DNA of 64,000 nt from Cepaea nemoralis. Lineage: Eukaryota; Mollusca; Gastropoda; Stylommatophora; Helicidae. Of the stretch, positions 48,901 to 57,539 are shown piece after piece. Under the pieces are notes generated by a model. The model ran no database searches. It was not told the origin of the DNA and worked only from the letters and a program-made list of their open reading frames with translations. The DNA lies in the NCBI GenBank assembly GCA_014155875.1, contig JACEFZ010001382.1, positions 124,001-188,000 on the forward strand, given 5' to 3'. The position numbers were made by a program, and so were the translations under genes. Each line of letters starts with the position of its first letter. The first letter of the stretch is position 1.

Positions 48901-51900
48901 TATAATCTGACATACAATATAGCTTCTGTAGCTCACTGACATAACTCTTATATAACTTACATAACTCTTACATAACTCTTACCCTCCTATCAACACAACA
49001 CCTGTGTATACTGAAATTGGGATTATTTACCAAACATATCACGCACACATTAGAATACACTCATATATCATCCACTTTATTTACATGGCATAAAATAACC
49101 AACCAAATCTATCTCTCTAATATAGACATATGTCTGTCTTTGTGTTCTCTGATTCATAAAAAGTGTTTCACTCAGCTGGTTCTGAGAATGTCATGTCATT
49201 TATGCTCTTCCCATAAAGAACGAGTCCCACTGTTTTGTCCTCAATACTCTTTGTCCTAAAACACTTGTCAGAATCTCGAATGTCGCCAACCGAGATGCAG
49301 GAACATTGTTACGCCCGCCAGGCGAATAGTCCCCAACCGGGACAATGTGTCACTTAGAAATGTGACACATTGTTTGTGCGGGGGGAGAGTGTCAGGGTCT
49401 TATATGTAAGTAATAGTGTAAGTGCGGGTATGTAACTAGTACTCGCCTGGCGGGCGTAATGATGTTACTGCATCCCGGTTGGGGACTATTCGCCTGGCGG
49501 GCGTAACGATGTTCCTGCATCTCGGTTGGAGACATTCGAGATTCTGACAACACTCTTTGTTTGTCCTAAATATACTTTGTTTCCATTCTTCTCCCAAGTT
49601 CCTGTCAACTGATATTCTATTTAAACAAAGTTTACTTCTTCTAGTGAGCACGAGAGCAATGACCCAGCCTAAAACGAGCACCAGGAGACATCTTGGGAAG
49701 TAAAAGTTGACAGGCATGGTACTAACCACATCACCTCTCAAGTGCTGCTTGGTTTATACAAATATGGGGTTGGAACCATTTGCTCAACCTGCCCCATCAT
49801 GTGCAAAATGAGTCCTTTACTATTGACTTAATGACTGCATGATGATTAGTGCACCATTTTACCAACTCTGGAGTCTGGATCGGGTAGAATTTTTTCTAGA
49901 CCTGTTTATCTCTGTGGCTAACCATAAAATGGGTGTCAATGATTTATCTAAGAATGTCACGGCAGCCAGCATAAAATGTCAACATGACACCCCCGCGAGT
50001 CTCTCGTATTAACTGACGTAGCCGATTGGCACCAACAGCTGTGAGAGTTTTTACGTTCATTCTCCTTTTTCTGTAACACCACTTGAAACAGTCTGTTTAT
50101 AGCACCCTTACCTTCCCTCCTGCTAAATTTATATAGATACTGACTGTGAAATTACCTCATCCACTAAACTCTTCAAATGTTTCCACTTATTATGCTTTTA
50201 ACTCATTGTTGCTTTGGACCCATGTCTAGTATAATTTATGCCCTGGTATTTAGAGTGTGACAATCATAGACATCTCAAACCACATACAGAAATACAGATT
50301 TTAGACATGAATAGTACTGCAGCAAAATTTATCATGTGCTAAATAAAAAAAAAAGGATAACCAATCATAGGACCCCGTAGTTGAGTTAAGAACTGACATC
50401 ACTGCACTCAGGACATTCCCATACGTGCTCTGTCCCCTAGTTCAACAGCCAGCGAAGAGTCATACTACTAATCATTCCCACTGCTGTCTGATTAAAAGTT
50501 CTCCTGGTCTTCCCTCTCAGTTTTGAGATTCTTTCAAACCTCTTGCCAATCCCCCGCTATCTCATTCTTTCCACATATGGGTTCTCAATCTGTTCCTCCG
50601 CCTTCTCCACCTGGTCCCACAAGCGCACGACCACCTCCCCCTTGTCCATAGGCAAAATACCGCCAAGAGATGCTTCCTCTGCTAGCAAGGACCCCGTAAT
50701 GCCCATTGGGCATGAATGTGTCAGGCATCTGTAATGCTGTCAGGCAAATGTGCTGAATTTTTGCCCCATTCATTAATATACATCCTTAGTGTTGTGTGAC
50801 CTATTCATCACCATTGTGTGCTCTACCAACTGGTGTACCTGCTCGTGATCTCAGTCCTGGGTATTCTGGATCAATTCTGTTGACCCTACCACATCTTAGT
50901 CCATCCTGCATCATTTCTTTCAGCCTGCCTCTTCTACAATTGATTTATCCAGTTGTCACAATGTTATCTAATGTCTTTCTTCTCATTATATGACCAAGGA
51001 ACATTGTGTCTTCCTTAAAGTTGTAAATAATTTCTACTTTCATTAGAAACTTCCAGGCAATCAGTGTTAATTACTCTGGCAATCCAAGATATCAGTTATA
51101 TTCCTCTCAGGAACGAATAATCTGTTGCCTCCCAAGTTCTTCCTAATTCGTTTGCATTCATGATTCACTCATCACTGCCATATGGTGTGGTCTAATACTA
51201 TTACTGTAGTCTATACTGCTATGATTAAGCAGCATACAGACTGCCGTGGGAATGATGACAAATATAACAAATATATAATCGACTACCCTATAATAAAAAG
51301 ACAAGGAAATTTAAAACCATGGAGGAAATCTCTGTTATTGTTTTTAATGGAGGGCATGATTGAGGGCAAGCAAGTATGAAAGTAACACCAAGAGATGGAC
51401 GAACAAGCAAGTCAGGACAGTGTTGGAGATCCATTGCGGTCAACCTTCATTGTGGAGACGGTACCTGACTGATTGATTAATGGTATTTCAAATATGCGTT
51501 AGAATTTATTATTTATAATCACCTACTGATTTGTGTGTGTGTGTGGGGGGGGGGGTGGGGAATGGCCAAGGAAGAAGCTGGCTTCCCATGGAGGGATGGC
51601 TTGAGAGCAGAGTTTTCGCAGGTATAACACACAAGAGCGAACACAAAGACCGAACATCTCGCAGGGTAGGGGAAAAACGCCCGGAGTCATGACTCCGGGC
51701 GGGTCCGCCCCCCAGAGACTGAGAGTGCCCAGAAGAATGTAAAAGGGCCGAAGCATTCGGGGAAGGGGGACTTTTTTCTGACGACCAGAAGACCTTTCAC
51801 GCTTGCTCCCTGGCAGAGTTTTTATCACCAACTGGAGAAAAGTATATTTTCGCATTAGCGGCCATAAAGATTATACATAATACACCGCAAACAGTAATAA

Positions 51901-52904
51901 AAGGCACGTAGCAGATTTTATTTATCACTAACTGCTAAGTAATGGTATGTTATTTGTCTGGTGCCTATTTTATGTGTTGTGGTAGCACGGGGTTTCCCCA
52001 GTTCCCACATAATAAACTGTGGTCTCGCGTCAGACAACAAAACCTGACACCCCTATTTTGGTGCAAAATAGATTCTCCCAAACCAGATTGATCTAGTTAT
52101 CCGGCCTTTGGAGATCACGTGATCGAAACCAACACAGGCGGCTTCCTTCAAAATGGTGCCAAGCCAATAGAGCAAATAGCAATCATTAATGACAAATTGG
52201 TACCGCTTAGGGTTTTATAACAGCAACACACGGTGTATCTTTAGCTACTTTTGCTAAATATGCATGAAATTACACTGTAAAATATTAGGTAAAAAATATG
52301 TACCCACTTAAAAATACTGGAAGAGTTTTTAAAAAAAAATCACTTACGTAAGTAAGTTCTGAAGAAGTGTCCAGTTACCGGAATGAAAACACTTAGAAAG
52401 TTATGCAACATTACAAAGAGACATACATATCTAATGTATCGTGAAATCAACATTGCCAATAACAATGATTACAATAAAAAGTGTCAATGCAAGATCCGGT
52501 TGTTGAAGTGGTAAACTATATAGTATATTCCTGACTGAAACCAACAGAAACGAAACTGCGATGGTCATCTGTGAACGACGCCCAACATAAAACACCATCA
52601 TACAACTGACAATACTGTTAACATTGACATACAACATACAAGTTACTACTCAATAATGCACACAATTTAGTATAAAAGAGTACTTGAATTAAATATGCAC
52701 ATAACCTTGAAACGACTAAAGCAACGAAATTGGGACAGTGTACTTATAACTTAGGGAATGGAGTCTGCAATCTAGAAAACTCAAGACGCTTACCTTCACG
52801 AAGGAAATTGGCGTAGTTGTTCCTTCTATGTCGAATACAATACTTCGTACGCCGACCAAAAGAGAATCTGCTTCTTCAGCAGATCGTTTATTTGGTGCCA
52901 TCAT
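30722..52904 (-). CDS. ENOPH1: enolase-phosphatase E1 (2,3-diketo-5-methylthio-1-phosphopentane phosphatase), six coding exons
   Basis: ENOPH1 is a cytosolic/nuclear HAD-superfamily enzyme of the methionine salvage pathway; it enolises and then dephosphorylates diketo-methylthiopentyl-phosphate. Coding exons: 52794-52904, 47853-47954, 44263-44459, 42764-42896, 34245-34368, 30722-30975. All junctions are GT-AG and the phases add up to 307 codons with the stop (306 aa). Visible motifs: VFDIEGTTTPISFVK with catalytic D25 and E27; YVYSSGS (160-163), the HAD Ser motif; FLTDIPQEAEAA (216-227), the acidic motif; VIRPGNAELTDE. Human ENOPH1 is about 261 aa; the extra length is an acidic Asp/Glu tail from about residue 265. 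The start is the first of two adjacent Met codons. The gene looks intact despite about 20 kb of repeat-filled introns. Confidence 0.95.
31100..31640 (-). mobile_element. LINE ORF2 C-terminal fragment
   Basis: In broken frames the minus strand gives SAMCMHMWIEPQTADHILQD, CPKYNIS, the conserved C-terminal ...TADHILQxCPxY motif of RNase H-bearing LINEs. It lies within ENOPH1 intron 5. Related copies: 45345 and 54465. Confidence 0.7.
31850..33735. repeat. 41-46 bp minisatellite in ENOPH1 intron 5
   Basis: Units AAGAAAGAATGCACCAACAT, AATAAGAAATGCTTCACCCA, CACAAC alternate with a shorter form lacking AAGAA; about 43 copies. One unit near 32990-33050 is disrupted. Confidence 0.95.
33990..34115 (+). 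mobile_element. LINE-related fragment
   Basis: GAGTAATTAACAACAATTGC, AAAGGCTAATGAAAGTCGAA, ACAGTGTTCTT match the left part of the fragment at 16730. Confidence 0.55.
34245..34368 (-). CDS. ENOPH1: ENOPH1 coding exon 5
   Basis: 124 bases: VFSGYFDTTTGSKTDSASYK, KIAAEIKTEPKHILFLTDIP, Q. Acceptor TTTCAG|GTG, donor CAAG|GTAAGT; it ends in phase 1. Confidence 0.95.
34655..35115 (-). mobile_element. SINE family B, long copy
   Basis: Plus strand: CTTTACAGGATGTTGCAATA, AACCTCAGCATTTACTGGCT, then CAGCAGTTTGCCATTGCTTT. The minus-strand head ACAGTGTGGTTTAG-like ... CAGGGGTTTGAAACC is near 35050-35110. Confidence 0.75.
35240..35805 (+). mobile_element. LINE RNase H / C-terminal fragment
   Basis: Reads VTIKWISSQYGMPGIKRAIN, matching the RNase H end motif WIPSHCGIxGNExAD, then in another frame AALTADHILQDCHKYDIFRQ. 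Stops lie between, so it is dead. It abuts the large minisatellite. Confidence 0.8.
35806..42755. repeat. 43-bp minisatellite, ~160 copies, filling ENOPH1 intron 4
   Basis: Units run GCCCCACACTTATACCAACA, TCCAATGTAACTGAGGAACA, GAA, with variants CCTAGGAACAG, CAGAGGAACAG, CCATGGAAGAC and a subclass TCTAATGTAGTAACCTAGGA. Blocks of variants repeat in order, e.g. 38155-39700 against 41430-42690 (offset about 3.0-3.3 kb), so whole segments were duplicated. The right end touches the exon 4 donor. Since 43 is not a multiple of three, frames cycle and no gene is implied. Confidence 0.97.
35965..36130. repeat. inverted segment at the edge of the 43-bp array
   Basis: Four to five units here read TTGGTTACATTGGATGTAAG, the opposite orientation from the other ~155. 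Short palindromes mark both switch points (CACACTTATTTAAAAAAAAG/AGTGTGG and GTGTAGCTCCACAC). Confidence 0.85.
42764..42896 (-). CDS. ENOPH1: ENOPH1 coding exon 4
   Basis: 133 bases: LFDDVAPMLKMLQEEGMQLY, VYSSGSVDSQKLLFANSTHG, DLTD. Acceptor ACAG|G, donor GAT|GTAAGT. The first base of a 7 kb minisatellite lies about 10 bases past this donor. Confidence 0.95.
43000..43160 (-). mobile_element. SINE family B, short copy
   Basis: GTGTGCCACTGCTTTCTAAA then AACGAACCCACCATCC and TAAGAGCGAGTGCTCTTATC form the reverse complement of body and tRNA-like head. Confidence 0.65.
43305..43745 (-). mobile_element. SINE family B within the ~480-bp repeated block
   Basis: GGGAAGCAAAGAACAGTAAC, GCAGGATGTTGCAATTAAAC, AGTAGTCTGCCATTGCTTTC, CAACTGACCGGTGTAGG and GGCGTGGGATTGCC follow the same order as in 4995-5540. 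Confidence 0.8.
44110..44255. repeat. GA-rich tract next to the ENOPH1 exon 3 donor
   Basis: Runs such as GAGGAAGATGAAGGAGGAGG end ~10 bases from the donor. On the transcribed strand this is a long pyrimidine tract just inside intron 3. Confidence 0.8.
44263..44459 (-). CDS. ENOPH1: ENOPH1 coding exon 3
   Basis: 197 bases from AAKEKSENVEGVVEI through VVGNVKWQMDADRKTTELKN to GLIWKNAYESEELKG. Acceptor CTAG|GCT, donor AGT|GTAAGT; it ends two bases into a Val codon. The LK.LQG.IW motif is family-typical. Confidence 0.93.
44520..45120 (+). mobile_element. LINE ORF2 C-terminal fragment
   Basis: In broken frames: SKVLVYQACVLNTLLYSSEA, WSTYT, then WRMDDGRLQKDIFFGELQMG, KRSLDWP and WEQVATDCHALQGK-like text. 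This is the VYxACVLxTLLYGSEAWxxY...RMxDGRxPKDxLFGEL...GxR tail of animal LINEs. It lies in ENOPH1 intron 2. Confidence 0.85.
45345..46505 (-). mobile_element. LINE fragment split by a hAT MITE
   Basis: Minus strand at 45629-45862: MRMIKGNNNPISLGETPLQK, VESYKY, AFIAIGNLWKIKEIKSSTKL. The LINE text resumes after the hAT at 46422. It is the same family as 54465-55360 and 31100-31640 (shared plus-strand words GCCCTGTGGGTT/GACAAGAGA/GTCATACAATTTTAGTC). Confidence 0.75.
45948..46413. mobile_element. complete hAT-type MITE with 8-bp target duplication
   Basis: TIRs CAGTGGTTCTCAACC and GGTTGAGAACCACTG; perfect 8-bp direct repeats CTCTAGTA at 45940-45947 and 46414-46421, as expected for hAT elements. 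The 466-bp interior has no transposase but contains C-runs of up to about 18. It is nested in a LINE within ENOPH1 intron 2. Confidence 0.93.
46566..46881. repeat. 34-bp tandem repeat, ~9 nearly identical copies
   Basis: CTGATCTCCTGTAAGGCCTC + TCATTGGTCTCTGT repeats with essentially no differences, which suggests recent expansion. Confidence 0.97.
47290..47835 (+). mobile_element. LINE ORF2 fragment
   Basis: Reads KTMIIRNGKERTTMNITVAE, EILKQITCFSCLRYVITDDG, RSEIEFKKKI; then other frames, ending SVGDPLQQTF. This is the MIVxNG...V..FKYLGxxITxDG.....EI..RI segment. Its tail (GTGTTGGAGATCCATTGC) is shared with 51420. Confidence 0.85.
47853..47954 (-). CDS. ENOPH1: ENOPH1 coding exon 2
   Basis: 34 codons, DTLFPYVRSHIESYLNKNFD to LREQ. 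Acceptor TTTTTCAG|GAC, donor CAG|GTGAGT. It starts and ends in phase 0 and encodes the family's DxLFPY region of the cap domain. Confidence 0.95.
47955..48180. repeat. ~62-bp repeat seeded at the ENOPH1 intron 1 acceptor
   Basis: The genuine junction (plus: CAGTGTGTCCTGAAAAATAA) is followed by diverged copies CTGTGTGTTCTGAAGAAGAA and CTGTGTGTCCCAAAATAGAA, each with ATATCATCTTAACAAAGT. On the minus strand one copy retains TTCTTCAG|AACACACAG, a decoy of the real 3' splice site. Confidence 0.75.
48200..49255. other. ENOPH1 intron 1, no supported feature
   Basis: AT-rich intronic sequence; no further gene or element recognised. Confidence 0.4.
49266..49549. mobile_element. foldback element with 5-bp target duplication
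   Basis: Inverted arms of about 76 bp (TGTCAGAATCTCGAATGTC ... CCCCAACCGGGA) are almost perfect. Flanking direct repeats ACACT lie at 49261-49265 and 49550-49554. The centre contains another hairpin (ACAATGTGTCAC/GTGACACATTGT), and a second copy of the arm end at 49440-49485 makes arm segments direct repeats too. Confidence 0.88.
49648..49750 (+). mobile_element. SINE family A fragment
   Basis: ACCCAGCCTAAAACGAGCAC, CAGGAGACATCTTGGGAAGT, AAAAGTTGACAGGC match the family body. Confidence 0.65.
50380..51170 (-). mobile_element. LINE C-terminal fragment
   Basis: Minus strand: TMFLGHIMRRKTLDNIVTTG, RGRLKEMMQDGLRCGRVNRI, DPEYPGLRSR; then KIQHICLTALQMPDTFMPNG and, shifted, GEVVVRLWDQVEKAEEQIEN. 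The first part is a LINE tail. The PNGHYGVLAS part is open but unassigned. Confidence 0.6.
51180..51480 (+). mobile_element. LINE tail fragment
   Basis: Ends ASQDSVGDPLRSTFIVETVP, parallel to the tails at 47745 and 19690 (WRS/ WRSTAT). Confidence 0.5.
51678..51701. repeat. perfect 24-bp palindrome
   Basis: Half-site CGCCCGGAGTCA followed by its exact reverse complement, with no loop. It sits in a GC-rich patch (51530-51800) of ENOPH1 intron 1. Confidence 0.9.
51960..52062 (+). mobile_element. possible LTR end
   Basis: TGTTGTGGTAGCACGG ... AATAAACTGTGG ... AACCTGACA followed by CCCCTATTTTGGTGC. The TG...CA ends, internal AATAAA and a following TGGTGC-like primer-site motif suggest a solo-LTR piece. 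No internal retroviral ORFs are visible. Confidence 0.25.
52794..52904 (-). CDS. ENOPH1: ENOPH1 coding exon 1
   Basis: 37 codons, from MM to FVK, with the nucleophile motif FDIEGTT. The donor is AAG|GTAAGC, phase 0. Confidence 0.95.
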
Positions 52905-52996
52905 TTATATAACTTACAAAATTTATAACAATCTTCGCGATCAAAGAACAAAGACGCCGGCGTTATCCGAAACACAGGCAGGTACGCTCTCCATTG

Positions 52997-53001
52997 ATTG
53001 G
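52997..53001 (-). promoter_or_regulatory. ENOPH1: CCAAT box of ENOPH1
   Basis: CCAAT on the minus strand within CCCAATCAATGG, 93 bases upstream of the start codon, in a locally CpG-rich, TATA-less stretch (52940-53060) typical of housekeeping promoters. Confidence 0.4.
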
Positions 53002-53059
53002 GCACGAGAGGGCGCTGCCAAATTAGCGTTCGCTGTTCTCTCAATGATTTTTCGCCCTC

Positions 53060-53555
53060 GTTTATTTGTAAAATGTCCAAATATTCTACAAATTGTAGCT
53101 TGCAATATATTTATTGCTGTATGTTTTCAATTATGAAATTATATATTTATTTGATAATTGATGCATATAATGTGAAGACGCGTATGTTTTTCTCACAGTT
53201 ATAACTACCAAAGCTGTAACGTTACTTTGATTCTTGTCGTCTGCTGTATTACTACTACTAGTAGTAAGTTTGTCATCATCATCATGTGTTTGTCCATCAA
53301 AAATGATGATGACCATTCATTTCATCCAGTGAGGTTGAAGTATGGAGCCGTGAGTTCTAAGATGGCCGATAAGGCCTATTTTGGCCATCATCATATTATA
53401 GGTCTTTATAGATCGTCGCTCTTATCACGGCATACCAAAAATATGTATCGATCTCTTGCCATTTCTCCCTGCTTTGTGCACTCTCATGATGAAAGTGTCT
53501 GCGTTGTCCCGTGTCCCTCGTCGTGGCGGATGATCCCTGCCACTTCTTCCTGCGT
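53060..53555. other. spacer upstream of ENOPH1
   Basis: Contains a short CATCAT-type run and a palindromic GATGGCCGATAAGGCCTATT/TTGGCCATC patch near 53360. The 179-aa plus frame (53227-53766) overlaps a SINE and is not taken as a gene. Confidence 0.4.
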
Positions 53556-53559
53556 ACAG

Positions 53560-53735
53560 GAATCATTTGGCGAAGTGGTCGCCGCGCCCTTCGGTTTACG
53601 AGTCAAATGTTTCGGAGACTCCTGTGGGTCGTTGCTAAAAGCTACGGAGTTCGTGCTGCGGAAAGAGACTGAGCCATATGGAATAAAACCCGGTGCGATG
53701 AAGTCGACCTTGTCGACTTTTAAGCGACTTTTTTT
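53560..53735 (+). mobile_element. SINE family C
   Basis: CGCCCTTCGGTTTACGAGTC, GGAGACTCCTGTGGGTC, GAGACTGAGCCATATGGAAT, AAAACCCGGTGCGATGAAGT, CGACTTTTAAGCGACTTTTT. Confidence 0.85.
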
Positions 53736-53799
53736 TTTAATGCATAACGGTCCACACACCCAATGAGAAGTTTAATATGGCTTCCTAAGTATTTCATTT

Positions 53800-54180
53800 T
53801 TAGAAACTTGATACTGTTTATTGGTATTCATTGTGCAGATCTGGTAGAATGTCAGTATGAGTATGCTTCTTACTTTTAATCCACGATATTCCAAGAATTT
53901 TTTCTGTAATATTTAAGTTGAAAAGCCCTAATTGTTTTTTTTTTTCTTTAGTGAATACGAAATGAACCATGACTCAGCTCCATAAGTTAACATATGAACG
54001 ATGCACGTTCTCAAATATCTTACTTTAACTTGTTTGCGGTTGTTGTGCCATATTGTCTCTTGGTAAACAGGATCAAGTCTTCTAATCTTTAGCACTATCT
54101 GAGAGGTGGACCGTGGCATCTGCCTTTCTAAGTTCTTGGATTAGATTTCCACCCATTATTAATGAATGAAAATTTCCTCT
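53800..54180 (-). mobile_element. LINE fragment
   Basis: Minus strand: TSQIVLKIRRLDPVYQETIW, HNNRKQVKVRYLRTCIVHML, TYGAESWFISYSLKKK, then ILGISWIKSK. This matches the R...R....I.......L..K..L......V.TYGAE.W.......K...FE....R..LGI.W block. Confidence 0.85.
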
Positions 54181-54464
54181 GATCTCACCATTTTTGACGT
54201 ATCTCAATAGATTTTCCGCATATATATTGACAGAAATAAATTGCTCTATAATAATTAGAGTCCAAGTTCTGTGATGTTTGAGAAAGATGGAGCAATGCCT
54301 CGGCCGTTTGCTACCTTCTTATTCTTCTTTTTAATCTGTCCTTTATCATCCGTTTGAGCATCCATCCATCATGTGCCATGCCGGTAAGCGTGAGCGGTCA
54401 TGACACGCCATCTCACTCGAACACCAAAGTCGTGGAGCATAGTCCCTCAACTAACTTCAAGATG

Positions 54465-55360
54465 TCCTTTCGTTTTCAATCTATTGCAGTTCTTCCATGA
54501 CCTCCCCATATTATTCATCTCTATCTCTGATTCTTTTTTCTACCTGTCTTAGGTCTACCTCAATTTCGTTTGCCCTGTGGATTTCTGAGAGGGTCTTTCT
54601 AGTTATATTATTCTCACGTTGTCTTAACGTATCCCATCCAGCGCCATGTCCTACTCCTCTAGATTCACTGGAAACAGTCTATTTCTCTTTTTAATTAAAA
54701 AAAAGTCAACATGGTCGACTTCATTGCACCGGGTTTTATCCCACATGACTCGGTCTCGCGGAAAGCGTTGCTGCAAAGCATGAACTCCGTAGCTCTAGCG
54801 AGAGAGCCCACAGGGGTCTCCGAAAAATCTCACTCGTGAGCCGAAGGACGAGGCCCGGAATTGAACCCACAACCTTTGGAGCCCGAGTCAAACGGCTTGA
54901 CCACTTCGCCACGGAGCTTTCCTGTTTTACTCTTTTTTATGTTTCTTAGTAGTGATTCTGTCATACCATTTTAGTTCTTCTGTTCTGCATAGACACGAGT
55001 TAATTAATTATTGTAGTTTATTGTACCTGATTTACTCATTCTCCGTGTTTATGATCCACACAGTAGTACTAATAAAACGTTAAAGTTAAATATTCTAAAC
55101 GTGGTACAAGGTTTAGTTTCTGCTGACTTTACAAATTTACTAGCGGTATGAAAACGTCACTTGCCTCTTGTTTTCTTATCTTAACACCTGTATTTGTTCT
55201 CTATGTTTTAATGAATTGCTACCTGAATAAATGTATAATTCCTCCTCTAGGAGTGATTTTTCATCCAGGGGCCAGATAATCAATTGCTTAACTTATTTGT
55301 CTTTCCCCTAAAAATGTTTAGACCTAATTGTTGTAACCTCCCTTAAATACTACTCCTGTC
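54465..55360 (-). mobile_element. LINE fragment split by SINE family C
   Basis: Its plus-strand words (CCATGACCTCCCCATATTAT, GCCCTGTGGATTTCTGAGAG, GTCATACCATTTTAGTTCTT) parallel the copies at 31100 and 45345. The SINE at 54705-54922 separates the halves. Confidence 0.7.
54705..54922 (-). mobile_element. SINE family C, full length with tRNA head
   Basis: Minus strand begins GCTCCGTGGCGAAGTGGTCA, AGCCGTTTGACTCGGGCTCC, AAAGGTTGTGGGTTCAATTC: a clear tRNA-like head (A box TGGCGAAGTGGTCAAG, B box GGGTTCAATTC). The family body follows, ending in a poly-A-like AAAAAA at the left. Confidence 0.92.
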
Positions 55361-56105
55361 TTCCTATTTTTCATTCCGAGGTCCATTTTTTTCACTTTCT
55401 ACGAACACTATTTATCATTTCCTATAGTTCTTCTCACTTCTTGCTACCAAGAAGGTGCCATCGACATAAATTAACTACCGATCACCAAAAGCGACTATCC
55501 ATGCAGGCGACCAGTGGAAGTGACATGGTGGTTAGTAGCAAATATACATGGGTTAAGTAGGTAAGGAACCTACGTCTGGTCTAGCAAACCGGTAGGGAAT
55601 TTACTTGATCCTAAAATTCTGCTCAAGACTTATGGAGAAAATTGGAGGAAAGGTGCTAGTCACGGCGCTGGAACTCCAATTAACCCTCCCCACGACGCCT
55701 AACGGCATAAGTGGAAGAAACAACAAAAACAACAACAACACCAAAAGCGATCCCAGCATACTTTCTATGGATCTCATTATATGCTTACTTGTATCATGAG
55801 AATAAACCAGGAGAAAATAGACACCATTGTCTAATGACATTCCACATGTACTGAAATGTTCCCAATTGGTTATCAATTCTTATGGTTGTGGTTTGCTTCC
55901 AATATGTGCTTGCGTTCGCTGGATGTGAACTCCAGCGTGAAGTCCTGTATGTCGGATGACGACATCATGTTGTCCAACATCAGTGTGATGTCATACAGGA
56001 CCTGAGGTTTGCGTGAGTATCCGTTGTCCATGTCTGGCTTATTGGTGTGCAGACTGGTGCTCCCTCGCCGTGCAGGCAGATACTCTCCGACTTCGGAAGA
56101 ATCAG
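55361..56105. other. unannotated spacer, probably repeat-derived
   Basis: Contains an imperfect inverted pair AGTCCTGTATGTCGGATGA / TGATGTCATACAGGACCTGA at about 55940-56000. No gene recognised. Confidence 0.4.
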
Positions 56106-56109
56106 CGAT

Positions 56110-56345
56110 CCTACTATGTTAGCCAGGACCCCGAAGGGACTGTTGCCCAGGACGCACGACTAGGACTTGTTTGTAGGTCTTGGCCAGTATAAAACCTGGC
56201 CCTGGTGCCTTGGAAACATCTCTGAGTCCCGCTTCCAATATCATATGTGTTCTTGATTATCTGTCGACCTTTGCCATGAATATTTAATTATTCTAGAAGT
56301 GTGATGATTTTCTCATGTTTCACACTGTCAAACGCTTTTGTGTTG
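56110..56345 (-). mobile_element. LINE reverse transcriptase fragment 1
   Basis: Minus strand: AFDSVKHEKIITLLE, then LNIHGKGRQIIKNTYDI. AFDSVKH is RT motif A with its catalytic Asp. 5'-truncated and frameshifted. Confidence 0.8.
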
Positions 56346-56429
56346 CCTTTTTTTGTTGTTGTTCGCTCTCGTTGATCTCGAGTGTAGCCTATAAACGTTA
56401 CTTCTAGTAGCACTGAACTAAACTTTGCG

Positions 56430-56655
56430 CGTGGATTAGCTTTCCCTATCACCGGTGTCCCTCGCCATCAGGCGATCCACTCCGACTTCAGAGGTACTTG
56501 TAATTTACGTCCCCAAGTCAAGGACGAGAGGTCAACATTTAAGTCCAACTGACCGTTGTAGGGAACTTGTAGTCGGAACCCCCAACTCAGCATCAGCACA
56601 CCGGATGTTTAAGAAAGTACGCTCTTATCCAGTTGGTTATGCTGACTTCCTTGTC
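56430..56655 (-). mobile_element. SINE family B
   Basis: The plus strand has GGATTAGCTTTCCCTATCAC, CGATCCACTCCGACTTCAGA, AACTGACCGTTGTAGGGAAC, the same as 5150-5350; the head GCATAACCAACTGGATAAGA lies at the right end. Confidence 0.8.
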
Positions 56656-56830
56656 GAGTTTGATTACGACGTTATCGTGTTTCACACTGTCAAACGCTTT
56701 TATGTAGTCTGCGAAGCATATTTAAACATCTGTTTTTACTTCTATACTGTCTATAGCTCCTCTCTCAAGCGAACGAAAGAAGAAAAACTTCTAATGCTCT
56801 TTCTAATAGCGACCTGAGAATGTATAAGGT
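56656..56830 (-). mobile_element. LINE reverse transcriptase fragment 2
   Basis: Minus strand: SSFVRLREEL, then CFADYIKAFDSVKHDNVVIK, LDKE. RT motif A (FADYIKAFD) is intact in this short piece. Confidence 0.85.
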
Positions 56831-57230
56831 TAAAGCATTCTTTGTGCCCTTTCCCTCTAAAATCCACATTTTTCATCACTACATTTTGGTGTATTCTTAG
56901 GATGTTATTAATATTACAAGCAAAACAGTGTAAATTGGCTATTCCTACAGACATACAACACACATATACCACAGTGATGATGTCATAGAAGAAAAACTAT
57001 GAATACCTTCAGGAATGCAAGACAATGCTCAGGAATTCAAAACAATGTATTCCGTTTGTGTTTTAAATCCAGAAGCCACAAACAACAGGTTGCAGAATTT
57101 ATTGTCTGGAATATTTCTCTGCATCTCATCAGGTGCATACTGCAGAATATTGTATCATATGAAGTTAATACATTAATTATACTTTGGCTGAAATAGTAAA
57201 AACACAGTCATTGATATTGTTCTACATAAA

Positions 57231-57387
57231 TAGGGGGAATTTTTTAATGACTGTGCAGTGTTTGAAAATATTGCCGGTCCAAGTTTTGTATTTACACTCT
57301 GTAAAGTTCATGCAATGTAACAGGTAAATACAAAACTTGGACCGGCAATATTTTTAAACACTGCACAGTCATTAAAAATACACCCTA
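57231..57387. mobile_element. foldback MITE, copy 2
   Basis: The same inverted arms and loop as 24755-24910 (loop words CTCTGTAAAGTTCATGCA). Ends TAGG...CCTA. Confidence 0.85.
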
Positions 57388-57539
57388 TAAGTAGTATACA
57401 ATGCTTGTATTTACTTAGCATTTATGGTGCAATACGTCATCGATGACGTCATTTTTTTTACTATATGCAGGGTATAGCACCAGATTGAAAATGGCCCGCA
57501 AATGACCCAGATATTTGAAAATGGCGGTTATTTTCTTGG

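Noticed and set aside
53227..53766. 179-aa plus-strand frame
   Set aside because: Its second half is a family C SINE and its first half has no recognisable domain.
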